64,000 nucleotides of DNA from an uncultured Acetatifactor sp. (GTDB lineage: Bacteria > Bacillota > Clostridia > Lachnospirales > Lachnospiraceae): positions 1 through 64,000 of the forward strand of contig CAJUFI010000013.1 of NCBI GenBank assembly GCA_910585665.1. Direction: 5' to 3'. A model generated the notes under the pieces. The model saw only the letters and a list, made by a program, of their open reading frames with translations, made no database searches and was not told the DNA's origin. Of this stretch, positions 19,634-28,436 are shown one piece after another (positions within the stretch are counted from its first letter, which is position 1; each line of letters starts with the position of its first letter). The translations under genes were made by a program, and so were the position numbers.

Positions 19634-21055
19634 TTACTCCTCATCCACGGTCTCAGATTCGCCGTCCTCATCGTACTCCGGCCCTTCATATACGGTATTT
19701 CCGTCATAATTCTGCGGTTCTTCGTAGGTTCCGTCTTCCTCATAGCCCGCAGATTCTTCGTAAATCCCGCCTTCCTCATAGCCCGCAGGCTCTTCATAGG
19801 TTCCGTCTCCTTCATAGCCCGCAGTTTCTTCGTAGGTCCCGTCTTCCTCATACCCTGCCGGTTCTCCGTAGGCCTCCTCCCCGTAGCCTTCCGGCATCCT
19901 CTGCCCGTCTTCCTCCGCGTATCCTTCGCCGTCTTCCAGGATGCCTTCCTCATATTCCTCATAATCGCCGTAGTCTTCCTCAATGTAATCCTCGTAGCGG
20001 AAGCCCGGGGCATCCTTGGCCTGGGTCTCGGATTTGATGTCTATCTTGTAACCGGTCAGCCTGGCGGCAAGCCTGGCGTTCTGGCCCTCCTTGCCGATGG
20101 CCAGGGACAGCTGGTAATCGGGCACCACCACCTTGGCCGTCTTCTCGTCAGGATCCGCGAACACGGCCACGATTTTCGCCGGAGACAGGGCGTTCTGGAT
20201 CAGGTTGCCGGGGTTCTCGTCCCAGTTCACGATATCTATCTTCTCGCCCCGCAGTTCGTCCACGATGGCGTTCACCCTGGCCCCGTTCATGCCCACGCAG
20301 GCGCCCACCGGATCCACGTTGGGGTTGTTGCTCCACACGGCTATCTTGGTACGGTTGCCGGCCTCTCTGGCGATGCTCTTGATCTCCACAGTGCCGTCCT
20401 TGATCTCCGTCACCTCTGACTCGAACAGCCTCTTCACCAGTTCCGGATGGGTGCGGCTGACGTTGATGCGGGGGCCCTTGGGAGTGTTCTTCACCTCCAG
20501 GATATAGACCTTGATGCGCTCCGTAGGCCGGAACACCTCTCCTTTCACCTGTTCGCTCTCGTTCAGCATGGCGTCCGCCTTGCCCAGATTGATGCTTATG
20601 TTCCTGCCCAGGTAGCGCTGTACCACCCCGGTGACCACATCTTTTTCCTTCTCATAATATTGGTTATAGATGACGCTTCTCTCTTCCTCTCGGATTTTCT
20701 GGAGGATCACATTCTTGGCGTTCTGGGTGGCGATGCGTCCGAATTCCTTGGACTTGATTTCCACATGGAGCATGTCGCCCACCTGGGCCCTGGTGGAAAT
20801 CTCCCTTGCATCTTCCAGGGAAATCTGCAGGCAATTGTCCTCCACCTCTTCCTCGGTGGGGACCACCTCTTTCTCGGCGTATACCAGGAAATCACAGGTC
20901 TCCCGGTCAATCTCCACGCGCACGTTGTCCGCCTTGCCAAAGTGGTTCTTGCAGGCAGTCAGCAGCGAGTTCTCGATTGCCTCGAATAAGGTCTCCTTGC
21001 TGATTTCTTTTTCCCTCTCTAAAATGTCAAGAGCCTCCATCAATTCCTTGTTCAT
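19634..21055 (-). CDS. nusA: Transcription termination/antitermination protein NusA
   Basis: 473 residues from ATG 21055 ([19 protein letters not shown]), with GGAGG just upstream. N-terminal RNA-polymerase-binding domain, S1 domain (about 135-200), then KH1 and KH2 with [14 protein letters not shown] and [14 protein letters not shown]. The core ends near residue 370; a further 100 residues form an acidic Tyr/Glu-rich tail of about 12-residue repeats ([12 protein letters not shown] type), longer than in most Bacillota NusA. It affects pausing and termination. Second gene of the rimP operon. Confidence 0.97.
   Translation of the reverse strand: MNKELMEALDILEREKEISKETLFEAIENSLLTACKNHFGKADNVRVEIDRETCDFLVYAEKEVVPTEEEVEDNCLQISLEDAREISTRAQVGDMLHVEIKSKEFGRIATQNAKNVILQKIREEERSVIYNQYYEKEKDVVTGVVQRYLGRNISINLGKADAMLNESEQVKGEVFRPTERIKVYILEVKNTPKGPRINVSRTHPELVKRLFESEVTEIKDGTVEIKSIAREAGNRTKIAVWSNNPNVDPVGACVGMNGARVNAIVDELRGEKIDIVNWDENPGNLIQNALSPAKIVAVFADPDEKTAKVVVPDYQLSLAIGKEGQNARLAARLTGYKIDIKSETQAKDAPGFRYEDYIEEDYGDYEEYEEGILEDGEGYAEEDGQRMPEGYGEEAYGEPAGYEEDGTYEETAGYEGDGTYEEPAGYEEGGIYEESAGYEEDGTYEEPQNYDGNTVYEGPEYDEDGESETVDEE
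19700..19870. repeat. Tandem repeats encoding the acidic NusA tail
   Basis: About four to five units of 36-39 bases encode [16 protein letters not shown] blocks. They stay in frame. Confidence 0.8.
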
Positions 21056-21106
21056 CATTTCCTCCATTCCGGCTGTTCGCCAATCCCTTTGTCTCCTCTT
21101 GTCTTA

Positions 21107-21571
21107 TTAAAAATCGATTGCCAGACGAATCAGCGCTATCTCCGTGCGCCTGAATGTCCTCGCGCCGTCCCCCTCCAGTATGGTGATGCTGTCCGTGTCA
21201 AAACCGTCCAGCACTCCCGAAAATTCCTTGCATTTATTGACAGGCTTGAATAGCTTGATCTCCACTTCCTGCCCGAGGGCCGCCTGCAGATGCTTATCCT
21301 TCTTCAGGGCGCGGCCCAGTCCCGGGCTGCTGACCTCCAATATATAGGCATCCGCAATGAAATCCTCCCTGTCCAGCGCGTCCGACAGGGCCCTGCTGAC
21401 GTTCTCGCAGTCCTGGATGTTCACGCCCTCCGGCTTATCGATATAGGCGCACAGATGGTAGTCCGCGCCTTCCTTCACATACTCCACGTCATAGACGGAT
21501 ACCCCGTTGGCCTCGGCGATCGGCTCCAGCAGGGCCTGTGTCTTCGTTTCATACTCTTCTCTTCGGGACAT
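21107..21571 (-). CDS. rimP: Ribosome maturation factor RimP
   Basis: 154 residues from ATG 21571, which has GGAGG six bases upstream; a longer frame from 21640 runs through the leader. The two-domain RimP plan is visible with EYVKEGADYHLCAYID and YILEVSSPGLGRALKK. RimP acts in 30S assembly. First gene of the operon running to ribF, driven by the promoter at 21698-21726. Confidence 0.96.
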   Translation of the reverse strand: MSRREEYETKTQALLEPIAEANGVSVYDVEYVKEGADYHLCAYIDKPEGVNIQDCENVSRALSDALDREDFIADAYILEVSSPGLGRALKKDKHLQAALGQEVEIKLFKPVNKCKEFSGVLDGFDTDSITILEGDGARTFRRTEIALIRLAIDF

Positions 21572-21640
21572 TATGTTCCTCCATCCAATATGCCTTTGCG
21601 CCGCCCCCGGGGCCTCCTGGCAAAAGCTTCCAACATGCAA

Positions 21641-21666
21641 GTAAGAGTGGCTTGCACCACTCTTAC
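21641..21666 (-). other. Perfect hairpin in the rimP-nusA operon leader
   Basis: GTAAGAGTGG at 21641-21650 is perfectly complementary to CCACTCTTAC at 21657-21666, with a six-base loop. It is transcribed about 25 bases after the expected start and has no T run, so it is not a plain terminator. Confidence 0.75.
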
Positions 21667-21697
21667 TCTAATACTACTATCATCATTAACTATTTAC

Positions 21698-21726
21698 ACT
21701 TTAAACCTAAAAGTCTGAAATGTCAA
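21698..21726 (-). promoter_or_regulatory. Promoter of the rimP-nusA-infB operon
   Basis: Minus strand TTGACA, 17-base spacer, TAAAGT, directly after the preceding gene's stop. No other strong promoter is seen down to ribF, so this likely serves nine genes. Confidence 0.75.
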
Positions 21727-21744
21727 TAGTTTTCTTAAATTTTT

Positions 21745-22656
21745 CTAAACCCCCGCGCCCACATACACCAATTCCAGGCTGCCGAAATCCACATCCCCTG
21801 TTATCATCAGCACATTCGCTCCGTCCGGCTCGTGCTGTCCGCTTTCCCGAATGCTGCCGAAGGCCTTATCCAGGCTCAGGTTCACCTTCCAGTTGGAGGG
21901 GACATAGAGCACCGTCTTCCCGAAAGCCACATCCAGGCTCACGTCCGCGCGGCCTCCCTGCAGATACGCTTCCGTAAAATAGACCTGCAGCGTGCCGAAG
22001 GCATTGTCCAGATTCACCCAGCCGATCTCCCCCGAGACATACCTCACCGATTCGCCGAAGGCATTCTCACAGGAGACATTGGCGCCGTTGTGATCATAGG
22101 ACTCTACTCTGCCGCTGTGCTCCCCCTCAATGGCCACTATGGATTTCAGGCCTTTTCCCCCGCATCCGCGAAATGCGTTCCGGAGAATGCGGCGCTTTCC
22201 AAAGCCCGGAAACAGGAGGTTCAGTCCGATGGAGCCCAGGAGCGCGGTGCCCAGGACCGGCCAGGGCGTGATGGACTCCATCCCCAGCAGCCTGTCATTC
22301 AGAATGACGAAGAGCGCCAGGGAGAACAGCATCATCCCGAAGCTTCCCTTGACTATGCCCTTGACGAAAAATATCGCCAGGCACACGCTCCACAGAATCG
22401 TCCAAATCCCGATTCCCTCCAGAAATCCGAAACTTTTAATCAAATCCTGGTTCAAAATGGCCAGGCCTATCAGGGAAAACAACATGGTCCCAAAGCTTCC
22501 TTTGAGGATGCCGTTGACGAAGATTGCCGCCAGGCAGACGTTCCACAGAATCGTCCAGAACCCAATCCCCTCCAAGAATCCTAGCTTGCCGAGCACCAGC
22601 GCCGCTGCCGCCATCAAAAGCGCTATGCCCCAAAAAACATTCCCTTTTTCTCTCAT
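21745..22656 (-). CDS. LiaF-like membrane protein with duplicated membrane unit
   Basis: 303 residues. Six hydrophobic segments in the first 165 residues contain a clear duplication: a 51-residue unit beginning GFLEGIGFWTILW is repeated as GFLEGIGIWTILW. The C-terminal half is a beta-rich cytoplasmic or surface domain with LiaF/DUF2154-like repeats (VSCENAFGESVRYV, VNLDNAFGTLQVYF, VSLDVAFGKTVLYV). LiaF-type proteins inhibit envelope-stress sensors. It follows the LytTR gene by 44 bases, so the two are probably one unit in which this protein may modulate or be controlled by that regulator. Confidence 0.75.
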   Translation of the reverse strand: MREKGNVFWGIALLMAAAALVLGKLGFLEGIGFWTILWNVCLAAIFVNGILKGSFGTMLFSLIGLAILNQDLIKSFGFLEGIGIWTILWSVCLAIFFVKGIVKGSFGMMLFSLALFVILNDRLLGMESITPWPVLGTALLGSIGLNLLFPGFGKRRILRNAFRGCGGKGLKSIVAIEGEHSGRVESYDHNGANVSCENAFGESVRYVSGEIGWVNLDNAFGTLQVYFTEAYLQGGRADVSLDVAFGKTVLYVPSNWKVNLSLDKAFGSIRESGQHEPDGANVLMITGDVDFGSLELVYVGAGV

Positions 22657-22700
22657 CCTCTTCTCCTACCTCTCTCGCCGGACTTTCGGCCGCCGCGCCG

Positions 22701-23162
22701 TCATAGTCCCAGTTTCCTGGCTTTCAGCCGCTCCGTCACTACCTTGAAATACGCCCTGGACAGCATCACCCGCTTGTTCGTCCCCGAAAACTCCAACACG
22801 CTGGACGCGGTCAGGTTCCTGGTAACCGAGTAGATGAAATCCAGATTGGCGATGGTGGATTTCGACACCCGCATGAAATTCCCCGGCAGAAGCTCCTCCA
22901 GTTCGTAGAGCTTATAGCTGCAGTAGAAGAACTTCTCCGCCGTGTGGACCCGCAGTTCCCTTCCCTCCGTCTCGAAAAAGTAGATTTCCTCCAGAGGGAC
23001 ATAGAACTCCGTCTCATCGATTTTCAGCGGCAGGCATCTCTTTCCATTGCTCTGCTTCAGTATGTAGTTCTGCAGGCTTACGATGGAATCGTCCAGCCGG
23101 GCGCATCGGATGATGACCTCATCCTCTGGCAGCCCTTCCTCAATCTCAATCTTTACCTTCAT
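22701..23162 (-). CDS. LytTR-domain transcriptional regulator without receiver
   Basis: 153 residues from ATG 23162 (MKVKIEIEEGLPEDEV), with AAAGGA upstream. The C-terminal 95 residues are a LytTR DNA-binding domain (VPLEEIYFFETEGRELRVHT, MRVSKSTIANLDFI). The N-terminal 50 residues are short and not a receiver, so it is not a classic response regulator. Genes of this kind in Bacillota are usually cotranscribed with a membrane protein, here the LiaF-like gene, suggesting a membrane-linked switch. Confidence 0.88.
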   Translation of the reverse strand: MKVKIEIEEGLPEDEVIIRCARLDDSIVSLQNYILKQSNGKRCLPLKIDETEFYVPLEEIYFFETEGRELRVHTAEKFFYCSYKLYELEELLPGNFMRVSKSTIANLDFIYSVTRNLTASSVLEFSGTNKRVMLSRAYFKVVTERLKARKLGL

Positions 23163-23304
23163 ATCTTTTCCTTTACTGTCACAGCATTTTTCTGAAATCC
23201 ACCGGCGCACTTCCAAAGCTGATGATTCCAGTATACCGAAAAACGCAGAATTGTAAATGGGTTATGCGCAAGAGGTTGCCGTAGGCGCGTAAGAGGTTAT
23301 GGAT

Positions 23305-23475
23305 TCATAGGATGCTGTAGCTCATCCATTCATAGAGGAGCCTGGTCCCCTCGGTGATCTCCGGCGGCAGAAGCGCCCTGGCCACCAGCTTCACCTCATC
23401 GGATTCTATATCTGTGCGCTTCAGATTGGCATAGTCTCCGTCTATCGATACAACGACATATTCAAAACGGTTCAT
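23305..23475 (-). CDS. Small protein of 56 residues, unknown function
   Basis: Starts MNRFEYVVVSIDGDYANLKR and ends LLYEWMSYSIL; GGAGG lies eight bases before the ATG. The composition is protein-like, with an N-terminal beta strand pattern (FEYVVVSIDGDYANL) and an acidic middle. There is no signal peptide or membrane segment. It lies after the groEL terminator and before the LytTR gene, same strand. Not recognised. Confidence 0.65.
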   Translation of the reverse strand: MNRFEYVVVSIDGDYANLKRTDIESDEVKLVARALLPPEITEGTRLLYEWMSYSIL

Positions 23476-23507
23476 CGATTTTTCCTCCTGTCGATTTCGA
23501 CATAATC

Positions 23508-23565
23508 AAAAAGGAGCCGCCGCTTCGACAGATGATATGTCTGTCTTCGCGCCAGCTCCTTTTTC
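23508..23565 (-). terminator. Intrinsic terminator after groEL
   Basis: AAAAAGGAGC and GCTCCTTTTT close a long stem with an inner CAGAC/GTCTG-type hairpin. It can work in both directions. Confidence 0.85.
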
Positions 23566-23632
23566 CTATGACTGAAACCTATTACTGAAACTTCTGTTCT
23601 ATCACGGTCTGTTGCCTGCGGCCGTCAGGAAA

Positions 23633-25264
<1,632 letters not shown>

Positions 25265-25348
25265 TCATGCCTCCATTTTCTAAATGATTTATTCTAAATC
25301 TACCTATTACTCACCAATACCAAAACTCCATTCCAAGCCCCACCCCGC

Positions 25349-25540
25349 GGCTCCCGGAAGAACAAAACCCAGAACATAAAACCACTTCCCTATTCCACCC
25401 CCGCCACGGCGGCTCCCGGAAAACAAAGCCCAGAACATAAAACCACTTCCCTATTCCACCCGCCACGACGGCTCCCGAAAAGCAAAGCCCAGAACATAAA
25501 ACCACTTCCCTATTCCGCCCCCGCCACGACGGCTCCCGGA
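25349..25540. repeat. Tandem 59-62-bp repeats between groES and groEL
   Basis: The block GGCTCCCGG...AACATAAAACCACTTCCCTATTCC recurs with starts at about 25349, 25411, 25470 and 25531 (three full copies and a partial). Copies differ by small substitutions and one to three bases of length. There are no unique spacers, so it is not a CRISPR array. The region 25259-25610 holds nothing else except the palindrome after groES. Confidence 0.85.
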
Positions 25541-25562
25541 AGAAACGCCCCGCGTTTCTTCC

Positions 25563-25619
25563 AACAACTTAGGAAATCTTAGGCCTGGTACTTTCAGGCC
25601 TTAGATTTCCTTAGTTGTT
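25563..25619 (-). repeat. Long palindrome directly after the groES stop
   Basis: A stem of 25 base pairs with two A-A mismatches begins at the groES stop codon. The core CTAAGGCCTG-loop with AAGTAC-CAGGCCTAAG is shared with the palindrome at 50341-50398. No T run follows. Confidence 0.8.
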
Positions 25620-25898
25620 TATGACGGCAAGGATATCGTTCTGCTTCACGATAATGAACTCTTCCTCGTCCAGCTTCACTTCCGTACCCGCATACTTGGA
25701 GTAGATCACGTTGTCGCCGACCTTGACCTCCATCTTGACTTCTTTGCCGTCAACCGTGCCGCCGGGGCCTACCGCTACCACTTCTGCCTGCTGGGGCTTC
25801 TCCTTGCTCTGTCCGGGAAGGACGATGCCGGATTTCGTGGTCTCTTCTGCGGCTAACTGCTTTAATACGACTCTGTCACCTAAAGGTACTAATTTCAT
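25611..25898 (-). CDS. groES: 10-kDa co-chaperonin GroES
   Basis: 95 residues, starting MKLVPLGDRVVLKQLAAEE, with the mobile-loop segment TKSGIVLPGQSKEKPQQAEVVAVG and VIYSKYAGTEVKLDEEE. It caps the GroEL chamber. It is preceded by a CIRCE operator and a good promoter, so HrcA repression is expected; hrcA itself is not in the window. Confidence 0.99.
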   Translation of the reverse strand: MKLVPLGDRVVLKQLAAEETTKSGIVLPGQSKEKPQQAEVVAVGPGGTVDGKEVKMEVKVGDNVIYSKYAGTEVKLDEEEFIIVKQNDILAVINN

Positions 25899-25932
25899 GA
25901 TGGTTGCCTCCTGTTATCTTCATTTTTCTTTG

Positions 25933-25959
25933 TTAGCACTCATTTGATTTGAGTGCTAA
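25933..25959. promoter_or_regulatory. CIRCE operator (HrcA site)
   Basis: TTAGCACTC-N9-GAGTGCTAA, an exact match to the CIRCE consensus. It lies just downstream of the predicted transcription start of groES. Confidence 0.98.
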
Positions 25960-25971
25960 TCGATAAGACAT

Positions 25972-26000
25972 ATAATAGTTTTATATGGAAATCTTTGCAA
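25972..26000 (-). promoter_or_regulatory. Sigma-A promoter of groES-groEL
   Basis: Minus strand TTGCAA, 17-base spacer, TATTAT; start expected near 25965, placing CIRCE in the early transcript. Confidence 0.8.
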
Positions 26001-26252
26001 ACATATTCGCGGAAATCCAAAAAAAGTTTTCCTTTTGTTTTCTCTCTTTATCTCTTGTTTTCTCTCGTTATCTTACTTTCTTTCCTATGGGTTGATTTAA
26101 TATTTATTTTAGAAATGAACATTATCTTCCACAGTTTCTAATTTTTCCCGGTTTTCTGGCCGATATACCTTATAGAACCAAGACCTGACACTATTGAAAT
26201 ATACATCCAAGGAGGGATTGACGCAGCAAACGGAATTCAAAGCTATTTCAAA

Positions 26253-26474
26253 GTGTACCCCGTTCAAATGGTATCCGGCGCAGGGAAGCTGAAAAGAGAC
26301 CGGAAAGGCTCCGGGCAGCAAGACCCCCAGACCTCCAGACCAGACTCTTTCCAGACCACCCGCGGCAAGGCTACGGCAGAGAATTGTCCGGAAGAATGCT
26401 ATACCGTGACCTATGACAGGCAGAGCAGGCTCCAGACCTATTATTACCGCCGGTCGAAAGAGTATACCTTTTGA
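26253..26474 (+). CDS. Possible small or decayed gene, unknown
   Basis: The plus-strand frame is open from about 26145 to 26474. It encodes a coding-like polypeptide (GGIDAANGIQSYFKVYPVQM ... QTYYYRRSKEYTF), but no ATG lies near its beginning; a GTG at 26253 gives 73 residues and an ATG at 26268 gives 68. An AAGGAGG at 26210-26216 has no in-frame start at proper spacing. The protein-like composition in the upstream codons suggests a degraded gene or a nonstandard start. The rest of 25899-26548 holds the groES promoter, CIRCE and a terminator. Not recognised. Confidence 0.35.
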   Translation: MYPVQMVSGAGKLKRDRKGSGQQDPQTSRPDSFQTTRGKATAENCPEECYTVTYDRQSRLQTYYYRRSKEYTF

Positions 26475-26485
26475 GCAAATGCTCC

Positions 26486-26538
26486 AAAAACGCAGAGAAG
26501 CTGGCATATGTCTCGTACATATGCCAGCTTCTCCGCGT
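26486..26538 (-). terminator. Intrinsic terminator with 21-bp stem
   Basis: ACGCAGAGAAGCTGGCATATG at 26490-26510 pairs with 26518-26538 with one mismatch; five T follow on the minus strand. It ends the cysteine-peptidase-like gene. Confidence 0.85.
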
Positions 26539-26548
26539 TACCATCCCC

Positions 26549-27235
26549 CTAGCACTTAATCTCCAGATACCCCAACAGCTTGGACATATCGTACTCCTCC
26601 AGCACGCCCAGGTTGGAGTCATAGTATTTTCCGTCGAAATGCACCAGATAATGGCAGAACCTACCCATCTTCTCCATCATGATACAGCACTTGGGCAGCA
26701 CGGTGTCACGGCCCTCCGTATAGTTGATGACATCCGCGTGGTCAATTCCGTAATAGTTCAGGGCGGAAATCATCATCCCCATGGTGGCCTGCCACTCCCT
26801 ACAATCCATGACGCTGATTACCTCCGCGATGGTGTTCCCCGCCAGCATGGCCACGCAGGACTGTCCGCAGAGCCCGTCCTCCGGCTGGATGATGACGTCA
26901 ATGCCGTCAATCCTGCGGATCGGATTCTCGAAGCTGTAGGGGCTGTTCTGATCCATCCGAATCAAAGAGCCGGATATATGGAGCAGAATTTTGTGGGGCA
27001 CCCCCAGTTCTACGCTCACCGCGTCGTCGTCTCCGATATGGATTTCGTAATTCCCCTGGAATGAACTCTTTCCATTCTCTATGGGCAGCAGCTCGCATTC
27101 GATGATCTTGTTGTCCAGAATCACCTCCGCCTGGATGATGTCCCGCTGCTTGCACACTTCCCATACATTGAAGGGAATCTGAATCATGTAGCCCTTGTCC
27201 TTCTTCTCTACAACCGATTGAAAGAAATACCTCAT
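26549..27235 (-). CDS. DUF1905-like domain fused to papain-like cysteine peptidase domain
   Basis: 228 residues, ATG 27235 with GGAGG seven bases upstream. Residues 1-90 resemble the DUF1905 beta-barrel (GYMIQIPFNVWEVC). Residues about 115-225 look like a C39/papain-type peptidase: Cys127 in GLCGQSCVAML, His195 in FCHYLVHFDG and Asp206 in YYDSNLG are candidate catalytic residues. No signal peptide, so it is probably cytoplasmic. It stands alone between two terminators. The fold assignments are by motif only; activity, and whether it cuts or only binds peptides, is unknown. Confidence 0.6.
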   Translation of the reverse strand: MRYFFQSVVEKKDKGYMIQIPFNVWEVCKQRDIIQAEVILDNKIIECELLPIENGKSSFQGNYEIHIGDDDAVSVELGVPHKILLHISGSLIRMDQNSPYSFENPIRRIDGIDVIIQPEDGLCGQSCVAMLAGNTIAEVISVMDCREWQATMGMMISALNYYGIDHADVINYTEGRDTVLPKCCIMMEKMGRFCHYLVHFDGKYYDSNLGVLEEYDMSKLLGYLEIKC

Positions 27236-27281
27236 CTCATACCTCCGTCCAATTTTGTAACTACTCTGTCCCTTACAAATG

Positions 27282-27310
27282 ATTATACCAAAAATAAGCT
27301 TATCTGAAAA
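27282..27310 (-). promoter_or_regulatory. Promoter of the cysteine-peptidase-like gene
   Basis: Minus strand TTTTCA, 17-base spacer, extended -10 TGGTATAAT. The -35 lies inside the terminator stem of the preceding araC-type gene. Confidence 0.6.
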
Positions 27311-27326
27311 CCGCTTTCCGATAAGT
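27291..27326 (-). terminator. Intrinsic terminator after the AraC-family gene
   Basis: CTTATCGGAAA...TTTTCAGATAAG stem followed on the minus strand by CTTATTTTT. Confidence 0.7.
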
Positions 27327-27340
27327 TATACCTAAAATTC

Positions 27341-28201
27341 TCAGCCGCTCCTCCTGGCCTGGGAAGGCGTGATCCCGTAGCGCTTCTTGAACAGCTTGCT
27401 GAAATGATAGGCATCGTCATAGCCCACCCTGGCAGCCACCTCCTGGATGCTGCCCTGATAGCCGTTCTCAAGCAGCTCCCTGGCCTTCTCCAGGCGGATG
27501 TTGATCAGATGCCTGATAGGAGCGTTCCCCGTTTCACTCTTGAAAATCCGTGAAATATAGAACGGGCTTAAATACATATTCTCCGCAATCTGGTCCAGGG
27601 AAATCTTCTCGCTGTAATGGTCCTCGATATAGTTGACCACCTGCTCCACCACATATTTCTTGTTGGCGGACTCGAAGGCACAGCCCGTGGGCCGCTCCAT
27701 TGGCTCGCACTGCTCCCGGATGATCAGCAGCAGCATCTGCACCAGATAGGCCTTCAACATGAAATACCGCCCCTGCCTGCGGACGGCATTCTCCGCTTCC
27801 ATGGCAGAGCAGATCTTCAGAAGCCGCTGGCGCAGCTCCCCCGAGGTGTGGAGGACATGCTGCCCACCCGGAAGCGGCAGGAAATTGTCCGGGCAGCCCG
27901 TGATCCGGATATCCGAAAAGCCCACGAAGAACTCCGTGCTGGGCATCTCCACCTCCGGGCAGCACAGAGCCTGGTGCCGGACGCCGGGATTGATGATGAC
28001 CAGGTCCCCCTCCTGCACGGTATAGATTCTGTCCTCGATACGGTACTTCCCCTCCCCCGAGAAGACATAGGCCACCTCCAGATAGTCGTGGCTCTTGTAT
28101 TCCGCAGGATTCTTGTCCTTAGGCCTGGTCCCCTTCCATATGAACAAGAACGTGGGATCCATTTCATCTATGGATATTTTGCCAGTCTGCTGATTTTCCA
28201 T
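27341..28201 (-). CDS. AraC-family transcriptional regulator with cupin sensor
   Basis: 286 residues from ATG 28201 (MENQQTGKISIDEM), with AAAAGGGG seven bases upstream; a longer frame runs into the intergenic region. The N-terminal half is a cupin-like sensor (SHDYLEVAYVFSGEGKYRI, DLVIINPGVRHQ). The C-terminal 100 residues hold two helix-turn-helix units (SLDQIAENMYLSPFYISRIF and VAARVGYDDAYHFSKLFKK). It is divergent from the ABC exporter pair, which it probably controls. Two matching inverted repeats lie in the shared promoter region. Confidence 0.93.
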   Translation of the reverse strand: MENQQTGKISIDEMDPTFLFIWKGTRPKDKNPAEYKSHDYLEVAYVFSGEGKYRIEDRIYTVQEGDLVIINPGVRHQALCCPEVEMPSTEFFVGFSDIRITGCPDNFLPLPGGQHVLHTSGELRQRLLKICSAMEAENAVRRQGRYFMLKAYLVQMLLLIIREQCEPMERPTGCAFESANKKYVVEQVVNYIEDHYSEKISLDQIAENMYLSPFYISRIFKSETGNAPIRHLINIRLEKARELLENGYQGSIQEVAARVGYDDAYHFSKLFKKRYGITPSQARRSG

Positions 28202-28252
28202 ATTAACCCCTTTTCCCTTGCCGTGTAAGGTGTTCCATCTGTATTTTAACCT

Positions 28253-28272
28253 TTTTACTGAAAAAAGTAAAA
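28253..28272. promoter_or_regulatory. Inverted repeat operator candidate 1 (araC side)
   Basis: TTTTACT-N6-AGTAAAA. Same arm sequence, spacing and length as the site at 28339-28358. Confidence 0.55.
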
Positions 28273-28338
28273 TCATTTTTGACTTTCTTTTCCGGGTACA
28301 AAATTTTCCATCAAGGGTGCAAGATATTCCATTTCTTT

Positions 28339-28358
28339 TTGTACTCCAAAAAGTACAA
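28339..28358. promoter_or_regulatory. Inverted repeat operator candidate 2 (ABC side)
   Basis: TTGTACT-N6-AGTACAA, 86 bases from site 1. An extra half site GGTACAA lies between them (about 28295). Confidence 0.6.
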
Positions 28359-28436
28359 TGTACCATAAGCCCAAAATCCACCGGGCAGAAGGAATGTAAA
28401 CGAGACGAGAATACACATTCCGGGGAGGATCTATGT

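Noticed and set aside
25349..25540. CRISPR array
   Set aside because: Repeat units are adjacent with no unique spacers and there are no cas genes.
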